From positions 124,001-188,000 of the forward strand of contig NZ_RQWJ01000003.1 of the NCBI RefSeq assembly GCF_003934285.1: a stretch of DNA of 64,000 nt, read 5' to 3'. The stretch is from Brevundimonas fluminis (lineage in GTDB: Bacteria > Pseudomonadota > Alphaproteobacteria > Caulobacterales > Caulobacteraceae). The notes under the pieces were generated by a model. That model ran no database searches. It was not told the origin of the DNA and was given only the letters and a program-made list of their open reading frames with translations. The position numbers and the translations under genes were made by a program. Of this stretch, positions 15,806 to 24,713 are shown piece by piece; position 1 is the first letter of the stretch; each line of letters starts with the position of its first letter.

Positions 15806-16356
15806 CCGAAGGTACGGACAGCGTCGCGCTCGGCCCCGACGCGGGCGAACTGAGCCGGATCGAGGGCGGATGGGCGCTGCGTTTCGAGCGCCGCCTGCGG
15901 CATTCTCCCGAACGGGTCTGGCGCGCGCTGACGACACCCGAAGGCTTGGCCTGCTGGCTTGCCGAGGCGAAGATCGACGCCGAGCCCGGCGGCCGCATGG
16001 ACCTGCATTTCCGCCAGCCGGACCACGAGTTCATGCCCGACGTGCCGGAGCGGCGGATGCAGCAGAACGAGGTGCTGGTCGCCCGGCCCTTCACGCGGTT
16101 CGAGCACACCTTCGGCGGCAACCCCGAGTCGATCGTCGTCTGGACGCTGACGCCCGACGGCGACGGCACGCTGCTGCGGCTGGAGCACCGCGTGCCCGAA
16201 AGCTGGACGGACGCGCGGAGGAACGTGCTGAGCGGCTGGCACCACCACATGGAGGGGCTGGACGACGCCTGCGCCCTGACCCGCCACGCCTGGGACTGGG
16301 ACCGCTGGTTCGCCCTGCGCGACGCCTACGCCGAGCGACTGGAGACCATGACATGA
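15802..16356 (+). CDS. SRPBCC/AHSA1-like protein
   Basis: A 184-residue START-like (AHSA1/CalC) domain protein. The fold is indicated by FERRLRHSPERVWRALTTPEGLACWLAEAKIDAEPGG at about 29-65 and GWHHHMEGLDDAC near 143-155. Such proteins bind hydrophobic ligands and often sit behind an ArsR repressor, as here. Coupled by 4-bp overlaps to arsR before it and to the DUF1579-like gene after it. Confidence 0.88.
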   Translation: MTEGTDSVALGPDAGELSRIEGGWALRFERRLRHSPERVWRALTTPEGLACWLAEAKIDAEPGGRMDLHFRQPDHEFMPDVPERRMQQNEVLVARPFTRFEHTFGGNPESIVVWTLTPDGDGTLLRLEHRVPESWTDARRNVLSGWHHHMEGLDDACALTRHAWDWDRWFALRDAYAERLETMT

Positions 16357-16778
16357 CCGACTGGTTGGACCAGATGGTGGGCGACTGGGTTCTGGAGGGC
16401 CGTTCCGTGCCCGACGATCCGGCCCAGGTACGGACCGGCGTCGAACGTGTGATCCGTCAGGACGCCTGGATCGTGATCGAGGGCGAGGGCTATCGCTTCC
16501 AGCTGGCGAACGATCCCGCGACCGGACGCGTGACCGGCGACTTCGTGCACTGGGAGCATCCGCAGCTCTGGACCTATGACGGCGCGGTCGAGGAGGACGG
16601 CGCCCTGCATCTTTACAGCCGCGGCCCGGACATGACCGGCCGGGGAGTGGAGACGGACTACGTCGACGTGTTCGAGATCGTCTCCCCGGACGAGCGACGC
16701 TCGATCGGTCGCGTGCGGGCGGCGGACGGGTCGTGGCAGGACTTCAGCCGGACGACGTATCGGCGGCGGGAGGGATGA
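16353..16778 (+). CDS. DUF1579-like hypothetical protein
   Basis: A 141-residue soluble protein opening WLDQMVGDWVLEGRS, which resembles the beta-barrel DUF1579 group. No catalytic motif is visible. The ATG at 16353 overlaps the upstream stop and its stop overlaps the next start (ATGA junctions), so it belongs to the arsR operon. Family placement is tentative. Confidence 0.7.
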   Translation: MTDWLDQMVGDWVLEGRSVPDDPAQVRTGVERVIRQDAWIVIEGEGYRFQLANDPATGRVTGDFVHWEHPQLWTYDGAVEEDGALHLYSRGPDMTGRGVETDYVDVFEIVSPDERRSIGRVRAADGSWQDFSRTTYRRREG

Positions 16779-17131
16779 TGACGGCCGACGCGCGTGCGAA
16801 CTATGTGGCCGCCGCGCCAGCGCCGCTTGGCCCGCTTCTGGAGGACGTCCGCGCCGCCTTGGCCAGCGCTCTGCCGGACGCGGATGAGATCATGATGTAC
16901 GGCATGCCGGGCTTCGCGATCGAGGGCGTGGTGGTCGCGGGCTATGCCGCTTTCAGCAAGCAGTGCGGCCTGTACATCGATCCCGCCGCAATCGCCGCGC
17001 ACGCGGACGCGCTGAAGGCGCTGCAGTTGAAGCCGACGAAGACGGGCGTCACCTTTACGCCGGGCAGGCCGATCCCGGCCGCGCTGGTGGCCGAACTGGC
17101 CCTCGCCTCGCGACGGGCGAAGGGGCTCTAG
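16775..17131 (+). CDS. DUF1801 family protein
   Basis: A 118-residue protein of the DUF1801/YdhG-like fold. It shows DADEIMMYGMPGF at about 36-48, YAAFSKQCGLYI and the TFTPGRPIPAALV C-terminal region. Members occur with SRPBCC and ArsR genes, but their activity is not known. Two in-frame ATGs exist at 16775 and 16778, and the first overlaps the upstream stop. Last gene of the arsR operon, converging on folP with a 4-bp overlap. Confidence 0.88.
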   Translation: MMTADARANYVAAAPAPLGPLLEDVRAALASALPDADEIMMYGMPGFAIEGVVVAGYAAFSKQCGLYIDPAAIAAHADALKALQLKPTKTGVTFTPGRPIPAALVAELALASRRAKGL

Positions 17132-17931
17132 CGCCGGGCCAGCGCCGCCTGCACGGCCAGCGCCTGAACCGTCTCGCGCACGTCGTGGACCCGGACGATT
17201 TCCGCGCCCCGCCGCGCCGCCTCCAGCGCCAGCGCCAGACTTCCGCCCAGACGGTCGCCCGGGTCGGTCGCGGTGGGGTCCACCGACTGGATCGTGCGCT
17301 TGCGGCTGGCGCCGTACAGGACCGGGAAACCGGTGGCGGTCAGGGCGTCGAGCCGTGCGGTCAGCGCCAGATTGTGCGCCGCCGTCTTGCCGAACCCGAT
17401 GCCGGGGTCGAGCCGGATCCGCTCGCGCGCGACGCCGGCGGTCATCGCCGCCTCGGCGCGGTCCAGCAGCCAGTCGCGCACTTCCGCCACCACGTCGTCG
17501 TAGAGGGGATCGGCCTGCATGGTGCGCGGCTCGCCCTTCATGTGCATCAGGACGACGTCACAGCCCAGCTGGGCGGCGACCGCCGGAGCGTCGGGGCTGA
17601 AGGTCAGGGCGGTGACGTCGTTCCACATGGTCGCGCCGGCCGCGACTGCCGCCCGTGCCACCGGCGGCTTCATGGTGTCGATGCTGATCTGGCCATTCCA
17701 GGCGGCGCGCAGACGGGCGATGACGGGCACGACGCGGGCGATCTCCTCGGCCTCCGACACCGGCTCCGCCCCCGGCCGGGTGCTCTCGCCGCCGACGTCC
17801 AGCAGATCTGCGCCCTGGTCCACCAGCCGCAGCCCGTGCGCCACCGCCGCCTCGACCGAGGACAGGCGTCCGCCGTCCGAGAAACTGTCGGGCGTCACGT
17901 TGACGATGCCCATGACGCGGGGGCCGACCAT
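17128..17931 (-). CDS. folP: Dihydropteroate synthase
   Basis: Condenses p-aminobenzoate with 6-hydroxymethyl-dihydropterin pyrophosphate in folate synthesis, and is the target of sulfonamides. The 267-residue TIM-barrel protein has MGIVNVTPDSFSDGG at residues 7-21, LLDVGGESTRPGAEPV at 43-58, LMHMKGEP and DPGIGFGKT at 175-183. The start is placed at 17931, sharing one base with the stop of the upstream HTH gene. The N terminus is slightly short because the conserved core begins almost at once. Confidence 0.96.
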   Translation of the reverse strand: MVGPRVMGIVNVTPDSFSDGGRLSSVEAAVAHGLRLVDQGADLLDVGGESTRPGAEPVSEAEEIARVVPVIARLRAAWNGQISIDTMKPPVARAAVAAGATMWNDVTALTFSPDAPAVAAQLGCDVVLMHMKGEPRTMQADPLYDDVVAEVRDWLLDRAEAAMTAGVARERIRLDPGIGFGKTAAHNLALTARLDALTATGFPVLYGASRKRTIQSVDPTATDPGDRLGGSLALALEAARRGAEIVRVHDVRETVQALAVQAALARR

Positions 17932-18233
17932 CAGCCGCGCCCTCCGATCAGGCCGCCCAGCGCTTCCAGATAGGCGGCGAAGGCCTTGCGTCCGGCGGGG
18001 GTGATCGACGCCCGGGTCAGCGGCTTGTTGTCCCGGAAGCTCTTGGAGATCGACACGTATCCCGCCTCCTCCAGCTTCTTCAGGTGGACCGACAGGTTGC
18101 CCTGGGTCGCCTCCAGCACGGTCTTCAGCTCGGTGAATTCGGCGGTCTCCGCGTCGGCCAGATACACCATGATCCCCAGCCGCATGCGGCCGTGGATGAC
18201 CTCGTCGATGCGTCCGAGATCGTGCAGGCCCAT
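17931..18233 (-). CDS. Winged-helix transcriptional regulator (HTH_34 type)
   Basis: A 100-residue single-domain regulator. The helix-turn-helix is EFTELKTVLEATQGNLSVHLKKLEEAGYV at about 32-60, followed by a wing with KPLTRASITPAGRKAFAAYLEAL. This matches the small MarR/PadR-like PF13601 group. It sits between a membrane-protein gene (3-bp gap) and folP (1-bp overlap), so it is probably co-transcribed with both. Such pairs usually regulate the membrane-protein gene. The link to folP may be only positional. Confidence 0.88.
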   Translation of the reverse strand: MGLHDLGRIDEVIHGRMRLGIMVYLADAETAEFTELKTVLEATQGNLSVHLKKLEEAGYVSISKSFRDNKPLTRASITPAGRKAFAAYLEALGGLIGGRG

Positions 18234-18236
18234 GCG

Positions 18237-18866
18237 TCAGCCGGCCCTGCGCGCGTCTTGGAACAGGATCCAGCCGGGCAGGGCGAACAGCAGGAACAGG
18301 GCGACGGTGCAGATGCCCAGATAGATCATCGGCTCGCGCACCGTCACGCCCAGCGCCACCGCAGTCACCCAGCCGCCCAGCGCCGTGGCCAGCATCCAGC
18401 CCCTCTTCTTCAGCGTCCACGCCACGAACCAGGCCGCGGCCTGAAGCGCGAAGACGATCGACGCGTAGTAGAGCCAGACGGCGAAGTCCTGATCGCGCCA
18501 GGCGCCCACGGCGAAGACGATGATCACCGCCGTGTTGGCCATGCCCGTGGCGCTGAAGGCGGCGTTCAAGGTGCGGCCGGCGACCGGGCCGCGATTGGCG
18601 CCGCCGTCCTTGCGGTCCTTCAGGATCGCCCAGGTCAGGATGGCCAGGAAGGTCGCCGAGATGCCGACGACGAACAGCAGGTTGGCCGGATCGGGCCAGC
18701 GGATCAGACCGAACGCCTGGCCGACGTGGAACAGGCATTGCAGCCCGTACAGCAGGCCGCCGGCCAGGTAGCAGACCGCCAGAGTCATGGGCGGACGGCC
18801 GCCGCCCTCCACGATCGAGCGCAGGAAGGCCAGATCGGCTTCGGCGGAGGCGCGGGGTTCGGGCAT
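18237..18866 (-). CDS. Membrane protein, conserved hypothetical
   Basis: A 209-residue protein with a short soluble N terminus (DLAFLRSIVEGGGRPP) and about six hydrophobic segments, first near residues 28-52 and last at 179-203. The N terminus with RSIVEGG is shared by a group of membrane proteins encoded beside small winged-helix regulators, as here. The start at 18866 fits the conserved segment. No function recognised. Confidence 0.75.
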   Translation of the reverse strand: MPEPRASAEADLAFLRSIVEGGGRPPMTLAVCYLAGGLLYGLQCLFHVGQAFGLIRWPDPANLLFVVGISATFLAILTWAILKDRKDGGANRGPVAGRTLNAAFSATGMANTAVIIVFAVGAWRDQDFAVWLYYASIVFALQAAAWFVAWTLKKRGWMLATALGGWVTAVALGVTVREPMIYLGICTVALFLLFALPGWILFQDARRAG

Positions 18867-18882
18867 GTCGACTCTCACGGAT

Positions 18883-18913
18883 GACCGGCCCGTCCGGGGT
18901 GGACGAGCCGGTC
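18883..18913. other. Long imperfect hairpin between two minus-strand genes
   Basis: GACCGGC and GCCGGTC enclose an inner CGTCC/GGACG stem with loop GGGGT, with one mismatch between the two stems. It lies just past the acyltransferase stop and before the membrane-protein gene. No T tract follows on either strand, so it may be a weak terminator or an mRNA-end hairpin. Confidence 0.5.
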
Positions 18914-18925
18914 GGGGTTGGCAAG

Positions 18926-20134
18926 TCATTCGGCGGGCCGGAGCGCCGCCTCGCGCGGCTTCCGCCACGGCACGCGGCGCCCGTTCAGCGCCTTGCCGAC
19001 GAAGGTGTGACGGACCAGCAGCTCGTAGGTGACGAGGCAGACGATCATCACCGTGGCGACCACCGTGCCCATCTTGGCCCACCACGGCGCATCGAGGCCG
19101 AGGACCAGCACCTGCGCCGCCATCACCAACGGCAGGTGGATCAGATAGGTCCAGTAGGACGCGTCTGACAGATAGCGGATCACGGCGTTGGCGCGGCCGA
19201 GAAGGGTGACGCACAGTCCGAGGAAGGCGAAGGCCGAGGCATAGGTCGCCAGGGCGACCACCCAGGCCAGCGTCGTCTTCATGGCGGGGTCCGCCATCGG
19301 CTCCAGCGCGGGCTGAAGGCCGCCGGACAGATGGAACGCCGCCGTGCCGGTCGCCGCGCCGACGATCAGGAACAGCGGCCACAGCCGGGCCAGTCGGGGC
19401 AGCAGGTCCAGCCGCCGCGCCAGCAGCCAGCCCACCGTGAAGGCCGCGCCGTAGGCGACCAGGGCGGCTGCGTTCGGCACGAAGCCGTAGTCGGGCGTCG
19501 GCACGCCGAACATCGGATACCACTGCGGATGGGCGTTCAGCGCGAAGGCCAGCGGAACGGCCGGGATCAGCGGCGTCCAGGGCCCGACCATCAGGGTCGC
19601 CAGCCGGTCGGCCGTCCTGCCGTCGCGATCGATCAGTCGGGCCAGGGGCCGCAGCATCAGCGCGGCGGCGTAGAAGATCAGCAGCACCCACAAAAACCAC
19701 AGGTGCGTCAGCGGAAACGTCTCGAGCGTCAGCGGAGGCGGCGGCGGGCCGTCGGTCGGGATCGACCCGCCGTTGTCGATCGCGGCCTTCCACACGATCA
19801 CCGCGACGATGGCCGGGAACACGATCCACCACATCCCGAACAGGGGATTGGCGATCCGCGCCAGACGGTTCTTCGTGAACCCCCAGGCGCCGCGGCGCGC
19901 CATCAGCATCTGCGCGAACAGCCCGGCGATGACGAAGAAAGCCGCCATGCGGAACAGGTGGATGACGAAGAAGGCGACGTAGGCGCCGCTCGAAGTCTCC
20001 GCGTCAGGCACCGGCCAGATGGGAAACGGCAGATATGACATCGACGCATGCAGGACGACGCCGAGCGAGAGCGCGATCGCGCGGGCGGCGTCCAGACCGT
20101 GAAGGCGGTCGCCGTTTGATGGGGTGTGGGACAT
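18926..20134 (-). CDS. Acyltransferase family 3 membrane protein (OpgC/MdoC-like)
   Basis: A 402-residue polytopic protein of the PF01757 group, which transfers acyl or succinyl groups to surface sugars. The N-terminal RLHGLDAARAIALSLGVVLHASM contains the family Arg and His. About ten membrane helices follow, with conserved THLWFLWVLLIFYAAALML. It resembles OpgC/MdoC (glucan succinyl transfer) more than O-antigen acetylases, but the substrate is not determined. The ATG at 20134 is favoured by a GGAGGAGG site. It is divergent from the ABC permease. Confidence 0.85.
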   Translation of the reverse strand: MSHTPSNGDRLHGLDAARAIALSLGVVLHASMSYLPFPIWPVPDAETSSGAYVAFFVIHLFRMAAFFVIAGLFAQMLMARRGAWGFTKNRLARIANPLFGMWWIVFPAIVAVIVWKAAIDNGGSIPTDGPPPPPLTLETFPLTHLWFLWVLLIFYAAALMLRPLARLIDRDGRTADRLATLMVGPWTPLIPAVPLAFALNAHPQWYPMFGVPTPDYGFVPNAAALVAYGAAFTVGWLLARRLDLLPRLARLWPLFLIVGAATGTAAFHLSGGLQPALEPMADPAMKTTLAWVVALATYASAFAFLGLCVTLLGRANAVIRYLSDASYWTYLIHLPLVMAAQVLVLGLDAPWWAKMGTVVATVMIVCLVTYELLVRHTFVGKALNGRRVPWRKPREAALRPAE

Positions 20135-20213
20135 GACGCCTCCTCCTCGAATGACGCGCATATCTCACGAACCTGTTTATAGTGCAAACTAGTCTTTCGA
20201 GAGAGGGGCAGTC

Positions 20214-21104
20214 ATGCGTTCAGCTGCTCGGCCGAAGACGGTGGAAGGCTTGCGGACTCGCGGTCCGGGGCGCATCTCTCGCGCCATGTCCGCCGACGCC
20301 CTGACCCCGCCCGCCCCGCCGCAGCCGCTGGAACATCGCGGCGTCAACTGGATCGGGCTGAGGACCCTGTACCTCAAGGAGGTGCGGCGCTTCTGGAAGG
20401 TCGGCGCCCAGACCGTGGCGGGGCCCGTGGTGACGACCCTGCTCTACATGCTGGTCTTCGTGGTCGCGACGCAGGGCACGCGCGCGCCGCTGCACGGCAC
20501 GCCGTTTCCGGAGTTCGTCGCGCCCGGCCTGATCATGATGGCCATGCTGAACAACAGTTTCGCCAACGCCTCGTCCAGCCTGATCCAGGCCAAGATCATG
20601 GGGACGGCGACCGACTTCCTGACCCCGCCGCTCAGCCCGTTCGAGGTGACGACGGCCTTCACCCTGGGCGCGGCGACCCGTGGGCTGGTGGTCGGGGTCG
20701 TGACGGCGATCTGCGTCCTGCCCTTCGCGGGTCTGGCGGTGTCCAATCTCGCGATGGTGCTGGGCTTCGGTCTGGCGGCCTGCCTGATCATGGGCATGCT
20801 GGGCGTGTTCGCGGGGCTGTGGGCGCAGAAGTTCGACCAGCTGGCGGCGGTCCAGAACTTCGTCGTCATGCCCATGACCTTCCTGTCGGGCACCTTCTAT
20901 CTGGTCGAGCGACTGCCTGAGCCGTTCGCCACGATCAGCCACTGGAACCCGATGTTCTATCTGATCGACGGCTTCCGCGCCGGCTTCATCGGCCGGGCCG
21001 AGAGCGACGTGACGGTCGGCGCGATCATGGCGGCGGTTCTGACCGCCGTGCTGGCCTGGACCTGCTGGGCCGTGTTCCGCTCGGGCTGGCGGCTGAAGAG
21101 CTGA
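20214..21104 (+). CDS. ABC-2 type transporter permease
   Basis: Inner-membrane permease of the ABC-2 superfamily (polysaccharide/drug export type). The 296-residue frame has about six helices and the C-terminal family signature [35 protein letters not shown]. The ATG at 20214 has a GAGAGGGG site. A second ATG at 20286 begins the more typical sequence (MSADAL) but has no clear ribosome site. No ATP-binding subunit gene is adjacent, so the partner ATPase must be encoded elsewhere. Stop and the next ATG share a base. Confidence 0.9.
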   Translation: MRSAARPKTVEGLRTRGPGRISRAMSADALTPPAPPQPLEHRGVNWIGLRTLYLKEVRRFWKVGAQTVAGPVVTTLLYMLVFVVATQGTRAPLHGTPFPEFVAPGLIMMAMLNNSFANASSSLIQAKIMGTATDFLTPPLSPFEVTTAFTLGAATRGLVVGVVTAICVLPFAGLAVSNLAMVLGFGLAACLIMGMLGVFAGLWAQKFDQLAAVQNFVVMPMTFLSGTFYLVERLPEPFATISHWNPMFYLIDGFRAGFIGRAESDVTVGAIMAAVLTAVLAWTCWAVFRSGWRLKS

Positions 21105-21508
21105 TGGCCGTCCATCCCGCCCGCATCCTGCACGTCGGCATCGACCGCGACTGGCGGGAGGTGGCGGATTTCGTCATGGACCCGGCCAACATGCCCGCGT
21201 GGGCGACGGGCCTGGGCGCCGGCCTGAACCGCGACGGCGACGACTGGATCGCCGACGGCGGTCCGATCGGTCAGGTCCGCGTCCGCTTCACGCGGCCGAA
21301 CGATCTGGGGGTCGCGGACCACGTGGTGACGATGGAGAGCGGTCTCGTCGTCCACAACGCGCTGCGCGTCACGCCCAACGGCGACGGCGCCGAGGTCGCC
21401 TTCGTCCTGCTGCACCGTCCCGACATGGATGACGCGGCCTTCGAGGCCGACGCCGCCCACGTGGAGAAGGATCTGGCTGCGCTGAAGGCGTTGCTGGAGC
21501 GGGGTTGA
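21104..21508 (+). CDS. SRPBCC-like (polyketide cyclase-type) protein
   Basis: A 134-residue protein with START-like features: [25 protein letters not shown] at about 14-38 and a C-terminal helix ending [15 protein letters not shown]. It probably binds a small hydrophobic ligand. Coupled to the ABC permease (TGATG), which suggests a shared role, but neither function is known. Confidence 0.82.
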   Translation: MAVHPARILHVGIDRDWREVADFVMDPANMPAWATGLGAGLNRDGDDWIADGGPIGQVRVRFTRPNDLGVADHVVTMESGLVVHNALRVTPNGDGAEVAFVLLHRPDMDDAAFEADAAHVEKDLAALKALLERG

Positions 21509-21607
21509 CGCCAAGCGCCCCCGGTTCGACAAGACGGCATCGAGACTGAAGGCGGTCCCGGCGCAGGCGCGTTCGGGGCCGCGTCGCTTTTCCGGGAGGA
21601 TACCGCC

Positions 21608-22807
21608 GTGTCGACCGAGCACCTGATGGGCGTCTACAACCGCGCGCCGCTGGAGGTGGATCGCGGCCAGGGCGCGCGCCTGTGGTCGACCGACGGCACG
21701 GAATACCTGGACTGCGTCATGGGGATTTCCACCAACGCCCTGGGCCACGCCAATCCGGTGCTGGTCGAGGCGGTGAAAGCCCAGGCCGAAAAGCTGTGGC
21801 ACGTGTCCAACATCTTCCGCATCCCGGATCAGGAGGCGCTGGCCGACGATCTGTGCAGCAAGTCGTTCGCCGACGTGGTCTTCTTCACCAACTCGGGCAC
21901 CGAGGCGGTCGAGTGCGCGCTGAAGACGGCGCGCAAGTTCCACGTGGCGAACGGCCAGCCGGAGCGGATCGACGTTTACGGGTTCGACGGCAGCTTCCAC
22001 GGCCGCACCTACGGCGCGATCAATGCGGCGGCCAACCCCAGCTACACCGAGGGCTTCGGCCCTAAGATGGAAGGCTTCCACCAGCTGAAGTGGGGCGACC
22101 ACGACGCCATCAAGGCGGCGATCGCCTCGCCGACCTGCGCGGCGATCATCGTCGAGCCGGTGCAGGGCGAGGGCGGCTGCCGCGCCATGCCGGAGCAGTG
22201 CCTGCGCGGCCTGCGCGAGCTGTGCGACCGGCACGGCGTGCTCATCATCTTCGACGAGGTCCAGTGCGGCATGGGCCGGACCGGCAAGCTGTGGGCGCAC
22301 GAGTGGGCCGGCATGGCGCCGGACATCATGGCGGTGGCGAAGGCGCTGGGCGGCGGTTTCCCCGTCGGCGCCTGCCTGGCCACCGAGCGGGCGGCCAAGG
22401 GCATGACCGTGGGCGTCCACGGCTCGACCTTCGGCGGCAATCCGCTGGCGATGGCGGTCGGCCGCGCCGCCTTCGGCGAGATCTCGAAGCCCGAGACCCT
22501 GGCCAACGTCAACGAGGTGGCGGGCTATCTGAAGCAGCAGCTGGTGGGCCTGAAGGACCGCTTCCCGGACGTGATCGTCGACGTGCGCGGCAAGGGTCTG
22601 CTGATCGGGGTCAAGCTGGTCCCCAACAATCGTGAGTTCATGGGCTGGGCCCGCGACGGCCAGCGCCTGCTGGTCGCCGGCGGCGGCGACAACTGCGTGC
22701 GCATCCTGCCGCCCTTGAACCTCACGCTGGACGAGGCCCGCGAGGCGGTCTCGCGCTTCGAGGCGACGTGCGAGGCGGCGCGGAGCAAGATGGGCGCGGC
22801 GGCGTGA
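21608..22807 (+). CDS. argD: Acetylornithine/succinyldiaminopimelate aminotransferase
   Basis: PLP enzyme of arginine (and often lysine) biosynthesis. The 399-residue class III aminotransferase has [19 protein letters not shown] at about 96-114, the PLP phosphate/ring motif [16 protein letters not shown] at about 213-228, and the Schiff-base Lys in [14 protein letters not shown] at about 246. It starts with GTG at 21608 after a GGGAGGA site. Its stop overlaps the argF start by 4 bp, so the two form an arginine operon. Confidence 0.94.
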   Translation: MSTEHLMGVYNRAPLEVDRGQGARLWSTDGTEYLDCVMGISTNALGHANPVLVEAVKAQAEKLWHVSNIFRIPDQEALADDLCSKSFADVVFFTNSGTEAVECALKTARKFHVANGQPERIDVYGFDGSFHGRTYGAINAAANPSYTEGFGPKMEGFHQLKWGDHDAIKAAIASPTCAAIIVEPVQGEGGCRAMPEQCLRGLRELCDRHGVLIIFDEVQCGMGRTGKLWAHEWAGMAPDIMAVAKALGGGFPVGACLATERAAKGMTVGVHGSTFGGNPLAMAVGRAAFGEISKPETLANVNEVAGYLKQQLVGLKDRFPDVIVDVRGKGLLIGVKLVPNNREFMGWARDGQRLLVAGGGDNCVRILPPLNLTLDEAREAVSRFEATCEAARSKMGAAA

Positions 22808-23718
22808 CTCGCCACTTTCTCGACATCCACCGGCTGGACGCCGCCGCCCTGCGCGGCATCCTCGACGACGCCCACGCCCGCAAGGCGGCGCGCAAGGGCT
22901 GGCCCAAGGGCCGGGTCGACGCCGACGCGCCGGCGAAGGACCGCGTGCTGGCCATGGTGTTCGAGAAGAACTCCACCCGCACGCGCTTCAGCTTCGACGC
23001 GGCGATGCGCCAGCTGGGCGGGTCGTCGATCATCGTCAACGCCGGCGACATGCAGCTGGGGCGCGGCGAGCCGGTGGAGGACACGGCGCGCGTGCTGTCA
23101 CGCATGGTCGACGCGGTGATGATCCGCGCAAATCGGCACGAGGACGTGGAGAATTTCGCGCGCGTCGCGACGGTGCCCGTCGTCAACGGCCTTACCGACC
23201 GCAGTCACCCGTGCCAGATCCTGGCCGATCTGATGACGATCGAGGAGCATCGCGGGCCGGTCGCGGGCAAGACGATCGCCTGGGTCGGAGACGGCAACAA
23301 CGTCTGCCACAGCTTCATGCACGCTGCGCCGCTGTTCGACTTCCGGTTCCGCGTCGCCTGCCCGGCGGCGTACCATCCCGACCTGCACGACCTGGCCAGG
23401 GGCGGCGACCACGTCTTCCTGATCAGCGATCCGCGCGAGGCGGTGCGGGGGGCCGACGTCGTGGTCACCGACACCTGGGTGTCGATGGGCGATCAGGATT
23501 ACGAGGAGCGGCTGGAGGCCTTCGACGGCTACGGCGTCGACGACGCCCTGATGGACGCCGCCGCGCCCGACGCGGTCTTCCTGCACTGCCTGCCGGCGCA
23601 CCGGGGCGAGGAGGTGACGGACGCCGTCATCGACGGCCCGCGCTCCCTGGTCTGGGACGAGGCCGAGAACCGCATCCACGCCCAGAAGTCGGTCCTCGCC
23701 TGGTGTTTCGGCGGCTGA
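22804..23718 (+). CDS. argF: Ornithine carbamoyltransferase
   Basis: Makes citrulline from ornithine and carbamoyl phosphate. The 304-residue product has the carbamoyl-phosphate site STRTRFSF at about 57-64, [11 protein letters not shown] near 136-146, the ornithine loop DTWVSMGDQ and the catalytic [13 protein letters not shown] near 259-271. The GTG at 22804 is used because it overlaps the argD stop (GTGA) and directly precedes the conserved [11 protein letters not shown]. Ends one base before the convergent PNPOx-like gene. Confidence 0.96.
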   Translation: MTRHFLDIHRLDAAALRGILDDAHARKAARKGWPKGRVDADAPAKDRVLAMVFEKNSTRTRFSFDAAMRQLGGSSIIVNAGDMQLGRGEPVEDTARVLSRMVDAVMIRANRHEDVENFARVATVPVVNGLTDRSHPCQILADLMTIEEHRGPVAGKTIAWVGDGNNVCHSFMHAAPLFDFRFRVACPAAYHPDLHDLARGGDHVFLISDPREAVRGADVVVTDTWVSMGDQDYEERLEAFDGYGVDDALMDAAAPDAVFLHCLPAHRGEEVTDAVIDGPRSLVWDEAENRIHAQKSVLAWCFGG

Positions 23719-24222
23719 TCAGTTCAGCCGCACGTCCTGCACGCCGCCGGCGTCCGGGATCGACTTCGTGACGTTGGCCTTGGCGATCTCGTAGGCGAAT
23801 TTGAAGAAGCCGCCCTCGTTGACCCAGACGCGGCCGTCCTCGGCGTCGAAGCGCAGCAGCGTCAGATGGGGGTCGTCCTTGCCGTCGGGATACCAGGCGG
23901 CGAGAACCGGGTTCCAGTAACGGTCGACGATCTCCGGATCGCGTCCGTGGGCCGTCAGGGTTCCGGCGATGCAGGCCCAGACGTTCTGGTCCTTCGAGCC
24001 ATAGTGGAACATGGCGTCCTGCTCGCCCGAGGCGACCTCGCGCGCCATGTCGGTGTCGTCGCGGGTGAAGAACCAGATCGTCCCCGTCTCCTCCTCGCGG
24101 AAGGCGGTCATCGGCTGGGCGTGGTGGCCGGGACGGTCGATGCCCAGCATGCCGGTGTTGGATTTCTTCAGCGAGTCCCAGAACGCCTCTTCGGCTTTCT
24201 GCGGGGTCAGATCGTCGGACAT
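23719..24222 (-). CDS. Pyridoxamine 5'-phosphate oxidase family (general stress protein 26-like)
   Basis: A 167-residue split-barrel flavin-binding-type protein of the stress-induced PNPOx-like group. Typical segments are NTGMLGIDRPGHHAQPMTAF near the N terminus, TIWFFTRDDTDMAREV, WACIAGTLTAHGRDPEIVDRYWNP and the C-terminal VTKSIPDAG. The group probably binds FMN or FAD rather than making PLP. The ATG at 24222 has an AAAGGAG site, and an upstream ATG at 24246 is weaker. Confidence 0.9.
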   Translation of the reverse strand: MSDDLTPQKAEEAFWDSLKKSNTGMLGIDRPGHHAQPMTAFREEETGTIWFFTRDDTDMAREVASGEQDAMFHYGSKDQNVWACIAGTLTAHGRDPEIVDRYWNPVLAAWYPDGKDDPHLTLLRFDAEDGRVWVNEGGFFKFAYEIAKANVTKSIPDAGGVQDVRLN

Positions 24223-24288
24223 GGGGAGGCTCCTTTCGCGTCCCAAGCCAATGCCCGTCCTCGGACCGCGTTCCAGCTTGGCCGGAAG

Positions 24289-24483
24289 TCAGCCGCCCTT
24301 GGCCAGTGCGGCGAGATGCACCAGAAGCAGAAAGACGAGGACGCCGCCCAGCAGCATGACGAAGCGCCAGGGCACCATCCGCGGGCCCTTCACGACGTTC
24401 GGAAGCTGCGCGCCCCGCCACCCGGCGAAGACGGTGACGGCGACGGCGACCGCCAGGAGGAACAGGGTCAGGGTCAGGCTCAT
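24289..24483 (-). CDS. Small two-helix membrane protein, hypothetical
   Basis: A 64-residue protein with two hydrophobic segments, LTLFLLAVAVAVTVFAGW and FVMLLGGVLVFLLLVHLAAL, joined by a short polar loop (LPNVVKGPRMVPWR). The ATG at 24483 begins at the first helix. The longer upstream frame is not membrane-like. It is divergent from podJ, and the 230-bp gap between them carries CtrA-like boxes that could act on both. No function recognised. Confidence 0.6.
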   Translation of the reverse strand: MSLTLTLFLLAVAVAVTVFAGWRGAQLPNVVKGPRMVPWRFVMLLGGVLVFLLLVHLAALAKGG

Positions 24484-24557
24484 GGTCGCGGGCAGATGGC
24501 GGACCGGAACGGCGCGCGCAAGCGCGACCCAAGGCAAAGCTTACGGACTCCTTAATC

Positions 24558-24572
24558 TTAAGGCAGCGTTAA
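24558..24572. promoter_or_regulatory. CtrA-type box TTAA-N7-TTAA upstream of podJ
   Basis: TTAAGGCAGCGTTAA is an exact match to the CtrA recognition pattern TTAA-N7-TTAA and is followed by CC, as in many functional sites. It lies 142 bp before the proposed podJ start. In a GC-rich genome two TTAA words at this spacing are uncommon by chance. Confidence 0.7.
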
Positions 24573-24646
24573 CCGGCGCGCGGCGAGATGGAGAGCGGGC
24601 GCGGCGGCCATCCACAGGAACCTCCCGGCGCCCCCACATCTTGGGG

Positions 24647-24661
24647 TTAACAGCGCGTTTA
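24647..24661. promoter_or_regulatory. Second CtrA-like box TTAA-N7-TTTA upstream of podJ
   Basis: TTAACAGCGCGTTTA matches the CtrA pattern with one mismatch in the second half-site. It lies 53 bp before the podJ start, a position suited to repression or to overlap with the promoter. The same TTAA-N7-TTTA variant occurs upstream of gcrA. Confidence 0.6.
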
Positions 24662-24713
24662 CACCCCGGATTTGGACAAGTAGCGTCTGCGTATGGGTCG
24701 GGAGGCGAATCAG

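Larger units (their letters stand above)
24546..24711 (+). promoter_or_regulatory. podJ control region: two GANTC sites and a weak DnaA-like site
   Basis: GACTC (24546-24550) and GAATC (24707-24711) are CcrM methylation sites flanking the region. CCATCCACA (24608-24616) matches the DnaA-box core with two mismatches at its 5' end. Together with the two CtrA-like boxes reported separately, this is the combination expected of a cell-cycle promoter. In C. crescentus podJ is regulated by DnaA, GcrA and CtrA. Site assignments were made by eye. Confidence 0.5.

Noticed and set aside
16091-16354. Short Arg-rich minus-strand frames inside the SRPBCC gene
   Set aside because: Arg/Ala/Ser-rich shadow frames without ribosome site or homology features.
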